Assembly: GCF_003958645.1 (NCBI RefSeq)
Contig: NZ_RXLO01000006.1
Location: forward strand, 186,001 to 250,000
Reading direction: 5' to 3'
DNA: 64,000 bases
Source of the DNA: Chitinophaga rhizosphaerae
GTDB taxonomy: Bacteria; Bacteroidota; Bacteroidia; Chitinophagales; Chitinophagaceae
This document shows, one piece after another, positions 36,585 to 47,100 of this stretch. The position numbers and the translations under genes are program-made. The number at the start of each line of letters is the position of its first letter. Position 1 is the first letter of the stretch. The notes under the pieces are model-generated. The model ran no database searches. It was not told the DNA's origin and saw only the letters and a program-made list of their open reading frames with translations.

Positions 36585-39500
36585 TTACAGGCCAATGTTA
36601 ATACCTACGTTATACACTTTCTGAAGGGGGTAATCGAACCCGGAGCCCGCCATTTCGGGGTCCCAGAGCTTGAACGCGCTCCATACGGCCAGGTTGGTGC
36701 CGCTGGCATAGATCCGCAGGTTTTCCACTTTATATCTTTTCAGCCATTCCCGGGGGAAGGTATACCCGATGTCGGCGGATTTCAACCGCAGGAACGAGCC
36801 GTTCTGCATGAACCAGGTGCTGGACTGTGCGTTGTTGGTAGACACATAGTTGGCCAGGCGGGGCCAGAAAGCGTATGCGTTACGGTTGGACTCTGACCAG
36901 TAGTCGTCTGCAATGGCCTGCAGCACGGCATTCTGTCCAATCCGGCCATCATTTCCGTCGCCATCCACGAACGGTGTCACGTTCTGCATGTTGAGCCAGA
37001 ATGATTCGCGGCCCAGGCCCTGGAAGAAGAAGTTGACATCGAACCTTTTATAGGAAACAGACAACCCGAAGCCGTACACGATTTCCGGTGTAAGGGGATG
37101 GCCGATGGGCACCTTGTCGAGGTCATTTACCTTTCCGTCGCCGTTAACATCGCGGAACTTGATATCTCCGCCCGAATAATCCCCATACTCCTGCACGGGA
37201 GAGTTTTTCACTTCGGCGGCGTCTACGAAAAGCCTTTCAGCGATGAAACCGTAGTTCTGACCGAGGCTCCTGCCCACGCGCGAGAGCCAGGGGCTTCTGC
37301 TGTAGTCGGGCTCTTCCCATTTGATGACTTTGCTGGTGCTGTAAGTGAAGGTGCCCCTGCCGGTAACCTGCCAGTTTTTCCCGAAGCTCTTGTCGTAATT
37401 CAGTTCGATATCGATACCCTTTCCTTCCGCTTCCCCGAGGTTGGCTTTTACAGACGGGATGATACCGGTAGTAGCCGGGATGATACGCTGCTGAAGGATA
37501 TCTTTCCTTCTTTCCTTATAAACCTCGATAATGGATGAAAGGCCGTTGACCATGTTGAATTCGAGCACCAGGTTGGATTTATAGGAACGTTCCCATCCTA
37601 TCTGGTCGTTCGCGTACCGGCGAACGTTGATGCCGCCCGGGTTCTTGTCCATATTCAAACCCCAGTTCACATTGTAATTCGCATTCAGGTCCACATCCGA
37701 GAGATAGAAGAAGCGCTCGTCCCTGCTCCCGATCGCCTCGTTACCGGCGATACCGTACGAACCGCGGAGCTTCAGCTGGCGGAAGATGGAAGTAAGCGGC
37801 TGGAAAAACGCTTCGTTGGATATAACCCATCCCGCACCGAACGAGGGGAAAAAGCCCCAGCGGTTATTCCTCGCGAAACGTTCCGATGCGTTGTAACCGA
37901 AAGCAAATTCTGCGAGATAACGGGAATCGTAGTTATAGGAAAACCTGCCAGACAAGCTTACGTTGCGGGTAGGCAGCGAAAGCTGGAGGCTGGGGGCTGC
38001 CCCTTCCTTGAATTGCCGTGCGGTAAATACGCCCAGGCCACTAATACTGTGCTTGCCGAAGTTGCTGTTGTACTGGGCTGCACCTTCAAAGTAAACGCTG
38101 TTAGAAACATCACGGCCGCTGCCTTCGCCGTAGCTAAGCGTTTCTGTGCCCGTAGTGGGATTCAGGCGCGCCAGCTTGTAAGCGTCGTTTTTCAGATCGT
38201 ACCCGGTGATCTTGTAGTAAAAGGGATTGTAAGCGCGGGTGATCTGGTAATACGACCGGCGGTCGAAATTCACAAGTCCCCGCAGCATAAGGCCTTTCAC
38301 GAATTTATCGAGGTTCTGTTTCAGTTCTATGGTAGTCAGCATATTGCTGGAGCTGTAATCCTTGTAACCACGGAGCACCTCGGCGTAAGGGTTCAGGTAA
38401 TCGCCCGTTTCGAAGTTCCCGAACAGGATGTGCTTGGCATAGTTGAAAACGGAATCCGGCTCGTAGTAGGGCTTGAAGCGGACGGGATTGGCCTGCATCA
38501 CCTTACGGTACATGGAGGAACCTCCGTCTATCGGGCCGGTGTAATCGTCGAAGTTCGCCACGAAGCGGGTCGATAATTCCGTGGTTTTGGTCAGGTTGAT
38601 ATTGACGTTGGAACGGACGGAATATTTGTAGAGATCGATGTTCGAGTTGAAATTGTTCCGGCGGTCGACGCGCAAGTTCCCGCGGTCTCTTGTCACGGCG
38701 CCTGCCACATAATACCTGGCCACGGTCCCCCCGCCGGTAAAACTGAGGTTCAGGCGGTTGTTGATGGTCATATCCTTGAACATCGCTTCCCGCCAGTTGG
38801 TAGCAGGGAAGATATCTTTATGTTCGCCTCGTTCGGTGAAGGTGATCTGCTCGTCGTAGTAATACGTATTTGCTTCGGGGTTGCGGGTTTTGATCGCCTC
38901 GTTCTGCATTCTCATGTATTTGACCGGGTCGGCCGTCTTGATCGTTTCGGTGGGCATGGAAAACGAATTTTCGACGCGCACGTCCACATTCATCTTCCCT
39001 TCCTTCCCTTCCTTGGTGGTGACGAGGATAACGCCGTTGGCACCGCGGGCGCCGTAGAGCGCCGTTGCGAGGGCGTCTTTCATGATGCTGAAGCTGGCGA
39101 TATCGTCGGGGTTCAGCCGCGCAAGGTCGCTCGTGTTCAGCTCGATCCCGTCGATAAGGATGAGCGGGTCCTTTTTGGCGGAGGCGCCGAACGAGGTGAT
39201 CCCGCGGATGAAGAAGGAGGTATTGTCTTGCCCGGGCTCCCCGCTTCGCTGGTAGGCCACAACGCCCGCCAGGCGGCCCGCGAGGGCATTGGTGAGGTTA
39301 CTGCTGGGAATGCGCAGCTCGCCCGGCTTGATGGTGGTCACAGACGCTACCATGCTGGACTTTTTCTGCCGCGAGTAGCCCACCACGGCTACTTCGTTGA
39401 GGCTCCCCTCCTGCGCTTCCAGAACGATGATGATGGGCCGGCTGTCTGCGATAAAAACCGTCTGCTGCTTATAACCCACGAAAGAAAAAACGAGGCTATC

Positions 39501-40025
39501 GTACAAATTAGCCTCGAGCGTGAACTCGCCCTTTTCGTTGGTCATGGTACCATGCTGGGTGCCTTTGACATAAACGGATACATGCGGCATCATCCCGCCC
39601 GCCTTGTCTTTCACCGAACCCCGTACCGTGACCGGCGGCTGCGAAGAGGCGGCGCGCACTTCCGGAGTGGTTTTGTTCAGGATGACGATCACGTTGTTTT
39701 CCATCTTTTTGTAAGACAGCGGCGTGTTCCGCAGCAACTTGTTCATTACCGTATCGATGGTGGCGTTTTTGGTGCTGATGTTGATCTGGATGCCCTGCGG
39801 GATCACTTCAGACTGGTACACGAAGGAATACTTGCTTTGCGCCTGGATCGTCCGCAAAACGCTTTCGATGGGGGCGCGACTGAAGTTCAGCGTGATCTTG
39901 TCTTGCCCTGCCAGGTCGTTGGCCAGCAAAGACGACCCGGTGAAGAGCGCAAGAAACATGATAATTTTCATGGCAATGAGATGCTTATACATATAGCCGC
40001 GGCTATAGCAGTACGTGTTAATCAT
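36585..40025 (-). CDS. SusC/RagA family TonB-dependent transporter with STN domain
   Basis: 1146 residues from ATG 40025; ATG 39992 (MYKHLIAMK) is an alternative closer to the signal peptide. STN domain about 43-115, carboxypeptidase-regulatory-like domain about 131-215, linker EVAVVGYSRQKK, plug (SNLTNALAGRLAGVVAYQRSG, ATALYGARGANGVILVTTKEG) and barrel. The plug is almost the same as in the 2988-6197 SusC. The C-terminus is GINIGL, with Leu where most outer-membrane barrels end in Phe. The STN and the FecR gene 142 bp upstream suggest ligand signalling to the ECF sigma factor. Confidence 0.95.
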   Translation of the reverse strand: MINTYCYSRGYMYKHLIAMKIIMFLALFTGSSLLANDLAGQDKITLNFSRAPIESVLRTIQAQSKYSFVYQSEVIPQGIQINISTKNATIDTVMNKLLRNTPLSYKKMENNVIVILNKTTPEVRAASSQPPVTVRGSVKDKAGGMMPHVSVYVKGTQHGTMTNEKGEFTLEANLYDSLVFSFVGYKQQTVFIADSRPIIIVLEAQEGSLNEVAVVGYSRQKKSSMVASVTTIKPGELRIPSSNLTNALAGRLAGVVAYQRSGEPGQDNTSFFIRGITSFGASAKKDPLILIDGIELNTSDLARLNPDDIASFSIMKDALATALYGARGANGVILVTTKEGKEGKMNVDVRVENSFSMPTETIKTADPVKYMRMQNEAIKTRNPEANTYYYDEQITFTERGEHKDIFPATNWREAMFKDMTINNRLNLSFTGGGTVARYYVAGAVTRDRGNLRVDRRNNFNSNIDLYKYSVRSNVNINLTKTTELSTRFVANFDDYTGPIDGGSSMYRKVMQANPVRFKPYYEPDSVFNYAKHILFGNFETGDYLNPYAEVLRGYKDYSSSNMLTTIELKQNLDKFVKGLMLRGLVNFDRRSYYQITRAYNPFYYKITGYDLKNDAYKLARLNPTTGTETLSYGEGSGRDVSNSVYFEGAAQYNSNFGKHSISGLGVFTARQFKEGAAPSLQLSLPTRNVSLSGRFSYNYDSRYLAEFAFGYNASERFARNNRWGFFPSFGAGWVISNEAFFQPLTSIFRQLKLRGSYGIAGNEAIGSRDERFFYLSDVDLNANYNVNWGLNMDKNPGGINVRRYANDQIGWERSYKSNLVLEFNMVNGLSSIIEVYKERRKDILQQRIIPATTGIIPSVKANLGEAEGKGIDIELNYDKSFGKNWQVTGRGTFTYSTSKVIKWEEPDYSRSPWLSRVGRSLGQNYGFIAERLFVDAAEVKNSPVQEYGDYSGGDIKFRDVNGDGKVNDLDKVPIGHPLTPEIVYGFGLSVSYKRFDVNFFFQGLGRESFWLNMQNVTPFVDGDGNDGRIGQNAVLQAIADDYWSESNRNAYAFWPRLANYVSTNNAQSSTWFMQNGSFLRLKSADIGYTFPREWLKRYKVENLRIYASGTNLAVWSAFKLWDPEMAGSGFDYPLQKVYNVGINIGL

Positions 40026-40167
40026 AGCTTAAATAATTCAATTGTAAATCAGCCGCTCCTTTGCGACTGGATTTTGACCGTTGTTTACAGCAGGGCACGT
40101 GGAGGCCCGGCCGGTTTTCGTGGAAAAACCAGGGACGTTAACTTATCATATGCGATTCGAATTTGGT

Positions 40168-41256
40168 TTAAGGCGCTATAAAAATTGTATCGTTCTTCAT
40201 TTTGTAACTAAAACCGCCGGCTACCTGTAATGATTCCATAACGCTTTGGAGACTTTGGTTTTCAAATATCCCCGTATACTGCCGGGCTTTCATGTCTTCA
40301 TCTCCACGCAGGACCACATTCACCCCATACCACCGCGATAGAATATCTGCCACTTCGTTAAGCGGTTGATTGGTGAATACCAGCTTGTTCCTGGTCCATT
40401 GCGCTTCCGGAGGAATAGAATCTGTTTTTACTATCCTGATCTTGGTTATTACTTCCGGGAGTTTTCCCGCTTCAGTGTGTATTTGTTTTATTTCTTCTGG
40501 CAGGCCGGTGTCGTTTTTCACGATGAGTTTTTCATCCGGCGACAGCAAATAGTTCAGTTCTTTTTTGTGGTTGACCGATACCTGGACTTTCCCCTGCACC
40601 AGCGTGGTGGCTGTCGTGCTCTCATCCGGGTAGGCACGGACGTTGAAGGCGGTCCCCAGCACCTTGATGGTAACGGTGGCCGTCTTGATGATCATCGGGT
40701 GACCGGGATCTTTCTCCACGTCGAAATACGCTTCCCCGATCAGCGTCAGTTCGCGGTCGTTTTTCCCGAAGCTCGCGCCGTAAGTGATCCGGCTGTCGCC
40801 GTTCAGCCACACTCTTGACCCGTCGGGCAGCGTCAGCTTGGAGCGCGATCCCTTTTCGGTGCCAACGATGTTCTGCTGCGCTTCGGCTTCCATCCTGGCA
40901 GACAGCCAGTACCAGGTACCCGTGCCGGCCACGCAGAGCAAGACCACCGACGCTACAGACAGCGGGATGATGCGGCGCCACGTGAATATCCGCAGCTGCT
41001 TCGGCTGGGCGGGCGCTTCGTCCGCTTCCGAATGGATGGATTTCATGATCCGGTCCCAGCTCTTGCCGCTGTTTTTCCGGTCGTCGTCCGTCCGCCGCGG
41101 TCCGTATTCCATGCCGAACAACTCGTCTACCTGGCTGGCCAGGTTCCGGTCGTCTTCATTCTCCTGCAGCCATTTAGACAGCTCGAACTGTTCTTTGAGC
41201 GAAATGCCCCCTGCTTTCTTTTTTGCGAGCAATTCAATTAAACGGCTTCTATGCAT
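40168..41256 (-). CDS. FecR family anti-sigma factor
   Basis: 362 residues. Cytoplasmic N-terminal domain (about 1-92), one transmembrane helix (about 96-118), FecR domain (about 135-235, with TLPDGSRVWLNGDSRITY and VLGTAFNVRAYPDE) and a C-terminal DUF4974 domain (about 285-362, LNEVADILSRWYGVNVVLRGDEDM). It would hold the sigma factor encoded upstream until the STN domain of the SusC 142 bp downstream signals. It lies 86 bp after the sigma gene. Confidence 0.96.
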   Translation of the reverse strand: MHRSRLIELLAKKKAGGISLKEQFELSKWLQENEDDRNLASQVDELFGMEYGPRRTDDDRKNSGKSWDRIMKSIHSEADEAPAQPKQLRIFTWRRIIPLSVASVVLLCVAGTGTWYWLSARMEAEAQQNIVGTEKGSRSKLTLPDGSRVWLNGDSRITYGASFGKNDRELTLIGEAYFDVEKDPGHPMIIKTATVTIKVLGTAFNVRAYPDESTTATTLVQGKVQVSVNHKKELNYLLSPDEKLIVKNDTGLPEEIKQIHTEAGKLPEVITKIRIVKTDSIPPEAQWTRNKLVFTNQPLNEVADILSRWYGVNVVLRGDEDMKARQYTGIFENQSLQSVMESLQVAGGFSYKMKNDTIFIAP

Positions 41257-41342
41257 GGAATTGACGATAAATTCTTCTACTATAAGACAACGGAAACGGT
41301 GGAATTACGTATTCGTTCGCAAAAAAAATTTTTCGGACCGGC

Positions 41343-41918
41343 CTACCGGCTGCTTCGCCTGGGGAGGATCACCTGGCTTTCTTCCAGGATGGCGGCGATT
41401 TTCTTGAGGGAATGGTAGAGCTGGGTTTCTACCGTACGAACGGAGGAATTGAGGATTTTGGCGACTTCCCGGCAATTGAGCCCTTTTTCCTTCACCAGGT
41501 AAAAAACGAGCTTCGACTTGGGCGGCAGCTGGTTGATGGCCTTTTCGATGGTGAGGACTTCTTCCTTCCCGATCATGGAAGTTTCAGGCGTGGAGAAGGA
41601 ATACAGGCTTTGATCGTCGAGATCCTCGATAGAAACGTCGCTCACATTTTTCCTCGCTTTGAGGTAATTGATGGAAGCGTATTTGGTAGCGGTGTAAAGG
41701 TAAGCGGAAAGGTTATTGATATTGCCCAGCGTTTTCCGGTTCTGCCAAAGCCGGATGAACACGTTTTCCACGGCGTCTTCCGCAGCAGGATCGTCCAGAA
41801 CGATCTGCCGTGAAAATGCTACCAGGTCAAAATAGAACAGATCGTAGATCTCCCGGAATGCAATTTCATCGTCGTTTTCGATCCGTTTGGATATTTCAGA
41901 CAACTGTGTATTTTCCAA
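41343..41918 (-). CDS. ECF RNA polymerase sigma-70 factor (FecI-like), TTG start
   Basis: 191 residues. Region 2 (about 15-85: DDEIAFREIYDLFYFDLV, AEDAVENVFIRLWQNRKTL) and region 4 (about 130-180: KLVFYLVKEKGLNCREVAKILNSSVRTVETQLYHSL) are intact. The start is a TTG at 41918. No ATG lies in frame between it and region 2, and upstream in-frame codons offer only another non-ATG start. A TTG could limit the amount of this regulator. It heads the 32324-41918 operon and diverges from a second ECF sigma gene 305 bp away. Confidence 0.93.
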   Translation of the reverse strand: MENTQLSEISKRIENDDEIAFREIYDLFYFDLVAFSRQIVLDDPAAEDAVENVFIRLWQNRKTLGNINNLSAYLYTATKYASINYLKARKNVSDVSIEDLDDQSLYSFSTPETSMIGKEEVLTIEKAINQLPPKSKLVFYLVKEKGLNCREVAKILNSSVRTVETQLYHSLKKIAAILEESQVILPRRSSR

Positions 41919-42223
41919 TGACAGCGATTTAATTGAGGGACGACAATATCAGTACGATGGTGGATCAAGTTATTAGATTTTTTTGATTTTTTTATTTTTT
42001 TTCGGAAATCCGGAAAGGAAACGATTGTCATCACAACACTCTTTCACTGGAATGACAAAAGCCCCCCGCGCAGCGGCTCCTGCTCTTATTATTGTACCCG
42101 ATATGTCATCCGGCACAACATGGGTTATATGGCCGTGCAAATTCCGGCCCGTTGAAAAAAAAGCCGATCATTCGAGATCTTTTGCGCCCTTTTTGTAAAT
42201 TTATACGAGCTGCTGCCTTAGAT
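41919..42223. other. 305-bp divergent region between two ECF sigma genes
   Basis: No gene is seen. Close to the minus-strand sigma start are three T tracts of 7, 7 and 8 bases (41978-41984, 41987-41993, 41995-42002) about 9 bp apart, which are A tracts for the minus-strand gene and may bend DNA. No promoter matching TTG-N20-TAnnTTTG was found for either sigma gene. Confidence 0.5.
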
Positions 42224-42781
42224 ATGAGCGAAATCAACGATATAGCTTTATTGGACTTACTGAAAGACGGGGATGAAACTGCGTTTACGGAAATCTATAA
42301 CCAGTATTGGGAGCGGCTGTATTTCATGGCGCACAAAAGGCTGCAATCCGCGCAAGACGCGGAAGAGATCGTGCAACAGGTGTTCCTCACCCTCTGGCAC
42401 AAGCGCGCTTCGCTCTCCATTCAGTCCCTGCCTTTTTATCTCTCCGCCATGGTACGCTACGCCGTTTACCGGCATTTCGCCAATGAACAGCGCGCCAGCG
42501 GGCGGATGCTGCAGGCCGTAGTGCCCGAAATGGCGCCGGCATTCGATATCGACAACCGGCAATTGATAGACATCCTGAACAAATTCGCCGACGGGCTGCC
42601 GGCCAAACACCGCATCGTGTTTTTGCAGCATAAGTTGCTGGACCGGCCGCTGGACGAGGTGGCCAGCGAACTGGGCGTGTCTCTGCGGACAGCCGAAGGT
42701 TATGTTACCCATGTGATGCAGCTCATGCGGAAGCGAAGGGAATCCCTCGCCATGGCGCTGCTCATTTTCCTCCTGAAATAA
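42224..42781 (+). CDS. ECF RNA polymerase sigma-70 factor (FecI-like)
   Basis: 185 residues from ATG 42224 (MSEINDIALL); the frame is open for 44 codons upstream but that part is Pro/Arg-rich and unlike the family. Region 2: AFTEIYNQYWERLYFMAHKRL and AEEIVQQVFLTLWHKR; region 4: HRIVFLQHKLLDRPLDEVASELGVSLRTAEGYV. It begins the plus-strand sigma-FecR-SusC-SusD-TlpA cluster and is divergent from the sigma gene at 41343. It should direct transcription of SusC at 44187 onward. Confidence 0.95.
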   Translation: MSEINDIALLDLLKDGDETAFTEIYNQYWERLYFMAHKRLQSAQDAEEIVQQVFLTLWHKRASLSIQSLPFYLSAMVRYAVYRHFANEQRASGRMLQAVVPEMAPAFDIDNRQLIDILNKFADGLPAKHRIVFLQHKLLDRPLDEVASELGVSLRTAEGYVTHVMQLMRKRRESLAMALLIFLLK

Positions 42782-42875
42782 CCCCGGAAAATTATTTTCC
42801 CCTTTTTTGCGTACAAAAGTATTTGGCGATGCTCTATATCTACAAGGGGCCCTCGCTCTGGATTAACTACACGAA

Positions 42876-44015
42876 ATGGATACAGCACAGGTTAAGATCC
42901 TGGCCGCAAAATACCTGGACGGCACCGCCACCCCCGAAGAGGCGGAGGCGTTGCACGACTGGTACGACCAGGTAAACGCGGGCGATACGGAAATCGTGAC
43001 CACGGAACAGGAAACTTCGTTGGAAGACACGCGGGCGCGCATGCTCCGGCGCATGCAGGAACAAATGCACCCGCCCGCCACCATCCGGCCCCTGCGCCGG
43101 AAATGGCTACCCGCCGCCGCGGCCGCCGCACTGCTGCTCGTGGCCGCAGGGACTTACCTCCTGCGCCCGCAGGGAAAACCTGCCGGCGAGCAGGCTGCGA
43201 AGCTCACGCCCGCCGCACCGGCGAACAATAGCAAGGGCGTGACGCTCACGCTGGGCAATGGCCAGGTGGTGGAGCTGGATTCCAGCGCAGACGGGTACCT
43301 CGCCCACCAGGGCGGCTCCACCGTCAGCAAAGAGGAATCGCTGCTCGTATATGGCGCCGAAAAGTCGGGCGAAGCGCCGGTGATCAACAAACTGAACGTA
43401 CCGAAAGGGGAACAGTACCGGTTAATATTGCCCGACGGCACCAGGGTTTGGCTGAACGCCGCCAGCGAACTGCAATTCCCTTCGGCTTTTGCGGGAGAAC
43501 AGCGGCTCGTGGAGCTGCATGGGGAAGGATACTTCGAAGTGGCCGCCAACGCCGCGCAACCTTTTGTGGTACAAACCGCAGGGCCGAGGATCGAGGTATT
43601 GGGGACGCACTTCAACGTGAAAGCGTATCCCGGCGAGCCCGGCATCCAGGCCGCCCTGCTGGAAGGCAGCGTGCGGATCGTGGCTGGTAGCGGGAAAAGC
43701 AGGGTCATGCGCCCCGGTGAAGTGGCAACGGTCGGCGAAGGAACAGACATCTCCGTACTGCAGGACGCAGACGCCGCGCAGAACGTGGCCTGGAAAGACG
43801 GCCTTTTCGTTTTCCGGAACGCCGACCTGTCGGCCATCCTCCGGGAGATCGGGCGATGGTACGATGTAGATATCGTGTACGAAGGGCCTGTTTCCCACCG
43901 GCGGTTTACCGGGAAGGTGTCGCGGGAATACAGCCTCTCCGAAACCCTGTCCGTACTGCTGGCCAGCAACCTGCATTTCAGGCAGGAAGGGAAAAAGATC
44001 ATCGTATTGCCATAA
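42876..44015 (+). CDS. FecR family anti-sigma factor
   Basis: 379 residues. Cytoplasmic anti-sigma part (about 1-75, YLDGTATPEEAEALHDWY), transmembrane helix about 78-96 (Ala/Leu-rich), FecR domain about 175-270 (LPDGTRVWLNAASELQFPSAF, VLGTHFNVKAYPGEPG) and DUF4974 C-terminus about 305-379 (LSAILREIGRWYDVDIVYEG). It follows its sigma gene by 94 bp and precedes the STN-bearing SusC by 171 bp. Confidence 0.96.
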   Translation: MDTAQVKILAAKYLDGTATPEEAEALHDWYDQVNAGDTEIVTTEQETSLEDTRARMLRRMQEQMHPPATIRPLRRKWLPAAAAAALLLVAAGTYLLRPQGKPAGEQAAKLTPAAPANNSKGVTLTLGNGQVVELDSSADGYLAHQGGSTVSKEESLLVYGAEKSGEAPVINKLNVPKGEQYRLILPDGTRVWLNAASELQFPSAFAGEQRLVELHGEGYFEVAANAAQPFVVQTAGPRIEVLGTHFNVKAYPGEPGIQAALLEGSVRIVAGSGKSRVMRPGEVATVGEGTDISVLQDADAAQNVAWKDGLFVFRNADLSAILREIGRWYDVDIVYEGPVSHRRFTGKVSREYSLSETLSVLLASNLHFRQEGKKIIVLP

Positions 44016-44186
44016 ACGTAAAACAGGTATAAACAACGAGCAGGCGGCTTCCCGGCATGAAGCATTCCACCAATCATTCACGCCAAACCATTCATTGTAA
44101 ACTTAAAAAACAAAGACGCAGCCAGGAAAGCCAAAGTCGTACACCAATTACAAGGAACATTTTTAAAACTTTAATCAACCATTATT

Positions 44187-47100
44187 ATGTTCGCGACGTC
44201 CTTTAGCCGAAAGGAGCTGGGCAGACTATGCCCGCTATCAACCAAATCCGGGCGAAGCCCGTTCACAAAAAGTTTATTCACCGTGAAGCTCTCCATCATT
44301 TTCGTCCTGTTAGGCGCCATGCACGTCAGTGCCGCCGCCACCGCGCAAAAGATCTCCATCCTGCGGGAAAATGCACCGATCGAGCGCGTGCTCGATGAGA
44401 TCGAAAGACAAAGCGGGTACCAGGTTTGGTACGAAGAAGGTACCTTGCCCACCGGCGCCATCGTGTCTATCGCCGTGAAGAACGCTTCCCTGGAAGAAGC
44501 GCTCGACGCCTGCCTGAAAGGGCGGCAACTGGCCTGGACTATCGTCAGCAAAACGATCGTGCTGCGCAAGTCCGCCCCCGCCACCGCGCAACCGCAACCG
44601 CCGCAGAAAGTCCGCGGCACCGTCCGCGATGCGGCCACCAACACGCCCATGCCCGGCGCTACCGTGCAGATCAGCGGTTCGTCCAAAGCCACCGTTACCA
44701 ACGGTGAAGGCGAATTCGAACTGGAAACCGACAATGCGGACGTGACGCTTGAAATTACGTTCGTAGGGTACGAGCCCCGCAAAGTGAAAGCCACCGCGGG
44801 CCGCGCGGTCACCATTTTACTGTCTGCCGCCTCCTCCAAACTGGACGAGCTCATCATCACCGGTTACTCTGCCAAAAAAACCGGCGAGCTCACCGGCGCG
44901 GTGCAAAAGATCAGCGGCGACCAGCTGCGCAAAGGCATTACCACCTCCGACCCCGTTTCCCTGTTGAAAGGGCGCGCCACCGGGTTGTACATCTCCGAAC
45001 AGGGCGCGGGGGACCCCACCAGTGCCGGCGGACAAATCTTCGTGCGCGGCCAGAGCAGCATCGTGGGTGTGGGTGTAGACCGTGTCAACGAATTCGTGAT
45101 GCCCACCCAGAATTACGGCCCACTATTGGTGCTGGACGGTGTGATCATGCCGAACCAGAACCTCAAGGAGCTCGTGAACGCACAAGACATCGATAACATT
45201 ACCATTCTGAAAGACGCGGCCGCCACCGCCATCTACGGCTCCCGCGCAGCGGCGGGCGTGCTCGTTGTCAACACGAAAAAAGGCCAGACCGGCAAACCGC
45301 AGCTCCGCGCCGAAGTGAAATACGGGATCAACAAACCCAACCGCGGCGATATCCGGTTCCTGTCCAGCCAGGAACTGTACGACCTTCAGACACGCTACTA
45401 TACCGAAGATTACCGGGTGAACAACGGCACCCTCGCGCCGCAGTACCCTACCCTGCAGGCTTATCTCGACAATCGCCTCCCCGCCCTTTCCGACGTGCAG
45501 AACGGGTACAACTGGGAGCGTTACGCCTTCCTCAACAGCAATACCAAGGAAGTGAACCTCTCGGCCCGCGGCGGTACCGAAGCCGCAAGGTATTACATCG
45601 GCGGATCGTATTACGACGAACAGTCGACCGGTGTGAACAACGGCCTGAAACGCGGCAACTTCCGCATCAACCTCGAAAACCGCCTCTCCTCCCGCCTTAC
45701 CACCAATATTTCCGTCAACGGTATTTTCGACAGCGGCGAACGGGAAAACATGAACTCCGGCACCTTCCTTTACAGCATGGTGCCCTGGGTAAACCCTTAC
45801 AACGCCAACGGAACGCTGAAACCCAGCCTGCAATACAAAATGAACGGCAGGATGCGCACGGCGGAAAATCCTATCTTCGAGAACCAATATAATTTCATAC
45901 ATCCCAAAGCCCAAAGGCTCGTGGGGTCTATCCGGGCGGATTACAGGATCACCGACTGGCTGAGCATTTCCAGCACCAATTCCGCCAACCTCAACTATAC
46001 CAAAGACGAGCGTTACATCGATGCGCGCAGCTATGCGGGCTCCGGCACCAGCACCTCTTCGAAAGGGTTCCTGGGCACTACCACCAACCAGCTTTTTTCC
46101 TTCCTCACATCGAACCAGCTGAATTTCCGGAAATCGTTCGGGCTGCACAGCCTGCGCGCCCTCGCCGCTACGGAGTACGGCCGCACCAAAATGGAGAACA
46201 TGCTCGTGAACGTGAACAACGTTCGCGCCGGTTACCCCGTGATCTCGCTGGGCCGGCTGGTGGGCGGACGATATGACTATTCCATCTACGGCATCCCCAC
46301 TACCAAAAACGGCAACATCGAAGGTGGAAAGGAAGACCGCGCCGTGTTTTCCGCCTTCGGCGAAGCGGGGTATACGTACGACGAACGCTTCAGCCTGAGC
46401 GCCTCCCTGCGTACAGACGCTTCCAGCAGCTTTGGTACCGACAAACGCTACGGAACGTTCTATTCCGTAGGCGGCGCATGGGTGGTAAGCAAGGAGCAGT
46501 TTGCGGCCGGGATGCCCTGGCTCAGCAATCTCAAACTGCGCACCAACTACGGCACCAGCGGTTCCCAGCTGGGCGACAACTTCCTTACCCGGACCCTCTA
46601 CGACCCTACCTATACCTACCAAGGCCAGGGCGGCGCCATCGTGGCCGTGCTCGCCAATCCCGACCTGAAATGGGAGATCACCAAAACCTTCAGCGCCGGC
46701 GTTGACCTGGGCCTGTTCAACCGGTTAACCGCCAGTGTGGATTTCTACAGCCGCAGATCGGAAGACCTCCTCCAGAAAGTGACCCTTGAATCCGTAGCCG
46801 GATTCCCCACCCAATGGAAAAACGTGGCCACCGTGCAGAACCGCGGCCTGGAAATCCTCGTCAATTCCGATAACATCACCGGCGGGAAGTTCCGCTGGAA
46901 TACTTCCTTCAACATCAGCTTCAACAAGAACAGGATCATCAGCGTCGCCAACGATTCGCTGCGCCAGGGTTTCTATAACGCCAACGCGTTCTACCTCTTC
47001 CCCGGCGACGATATCAACTCGCTCAAAGCCGTTCCCTATGCCGGCGTAGACCCCGAAACCGGCAAACCCCGGTTCGAAAAACGGGTTTTCGACGACAAAG

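Noticed and set aside
41819..42034. 71-codon minus-strand frame beginning with ATG over the sigma start
   Set aside because: It is out of frame with the sigma factor and consists of reads through the T tracts and the sigma gene; not a better start for it.
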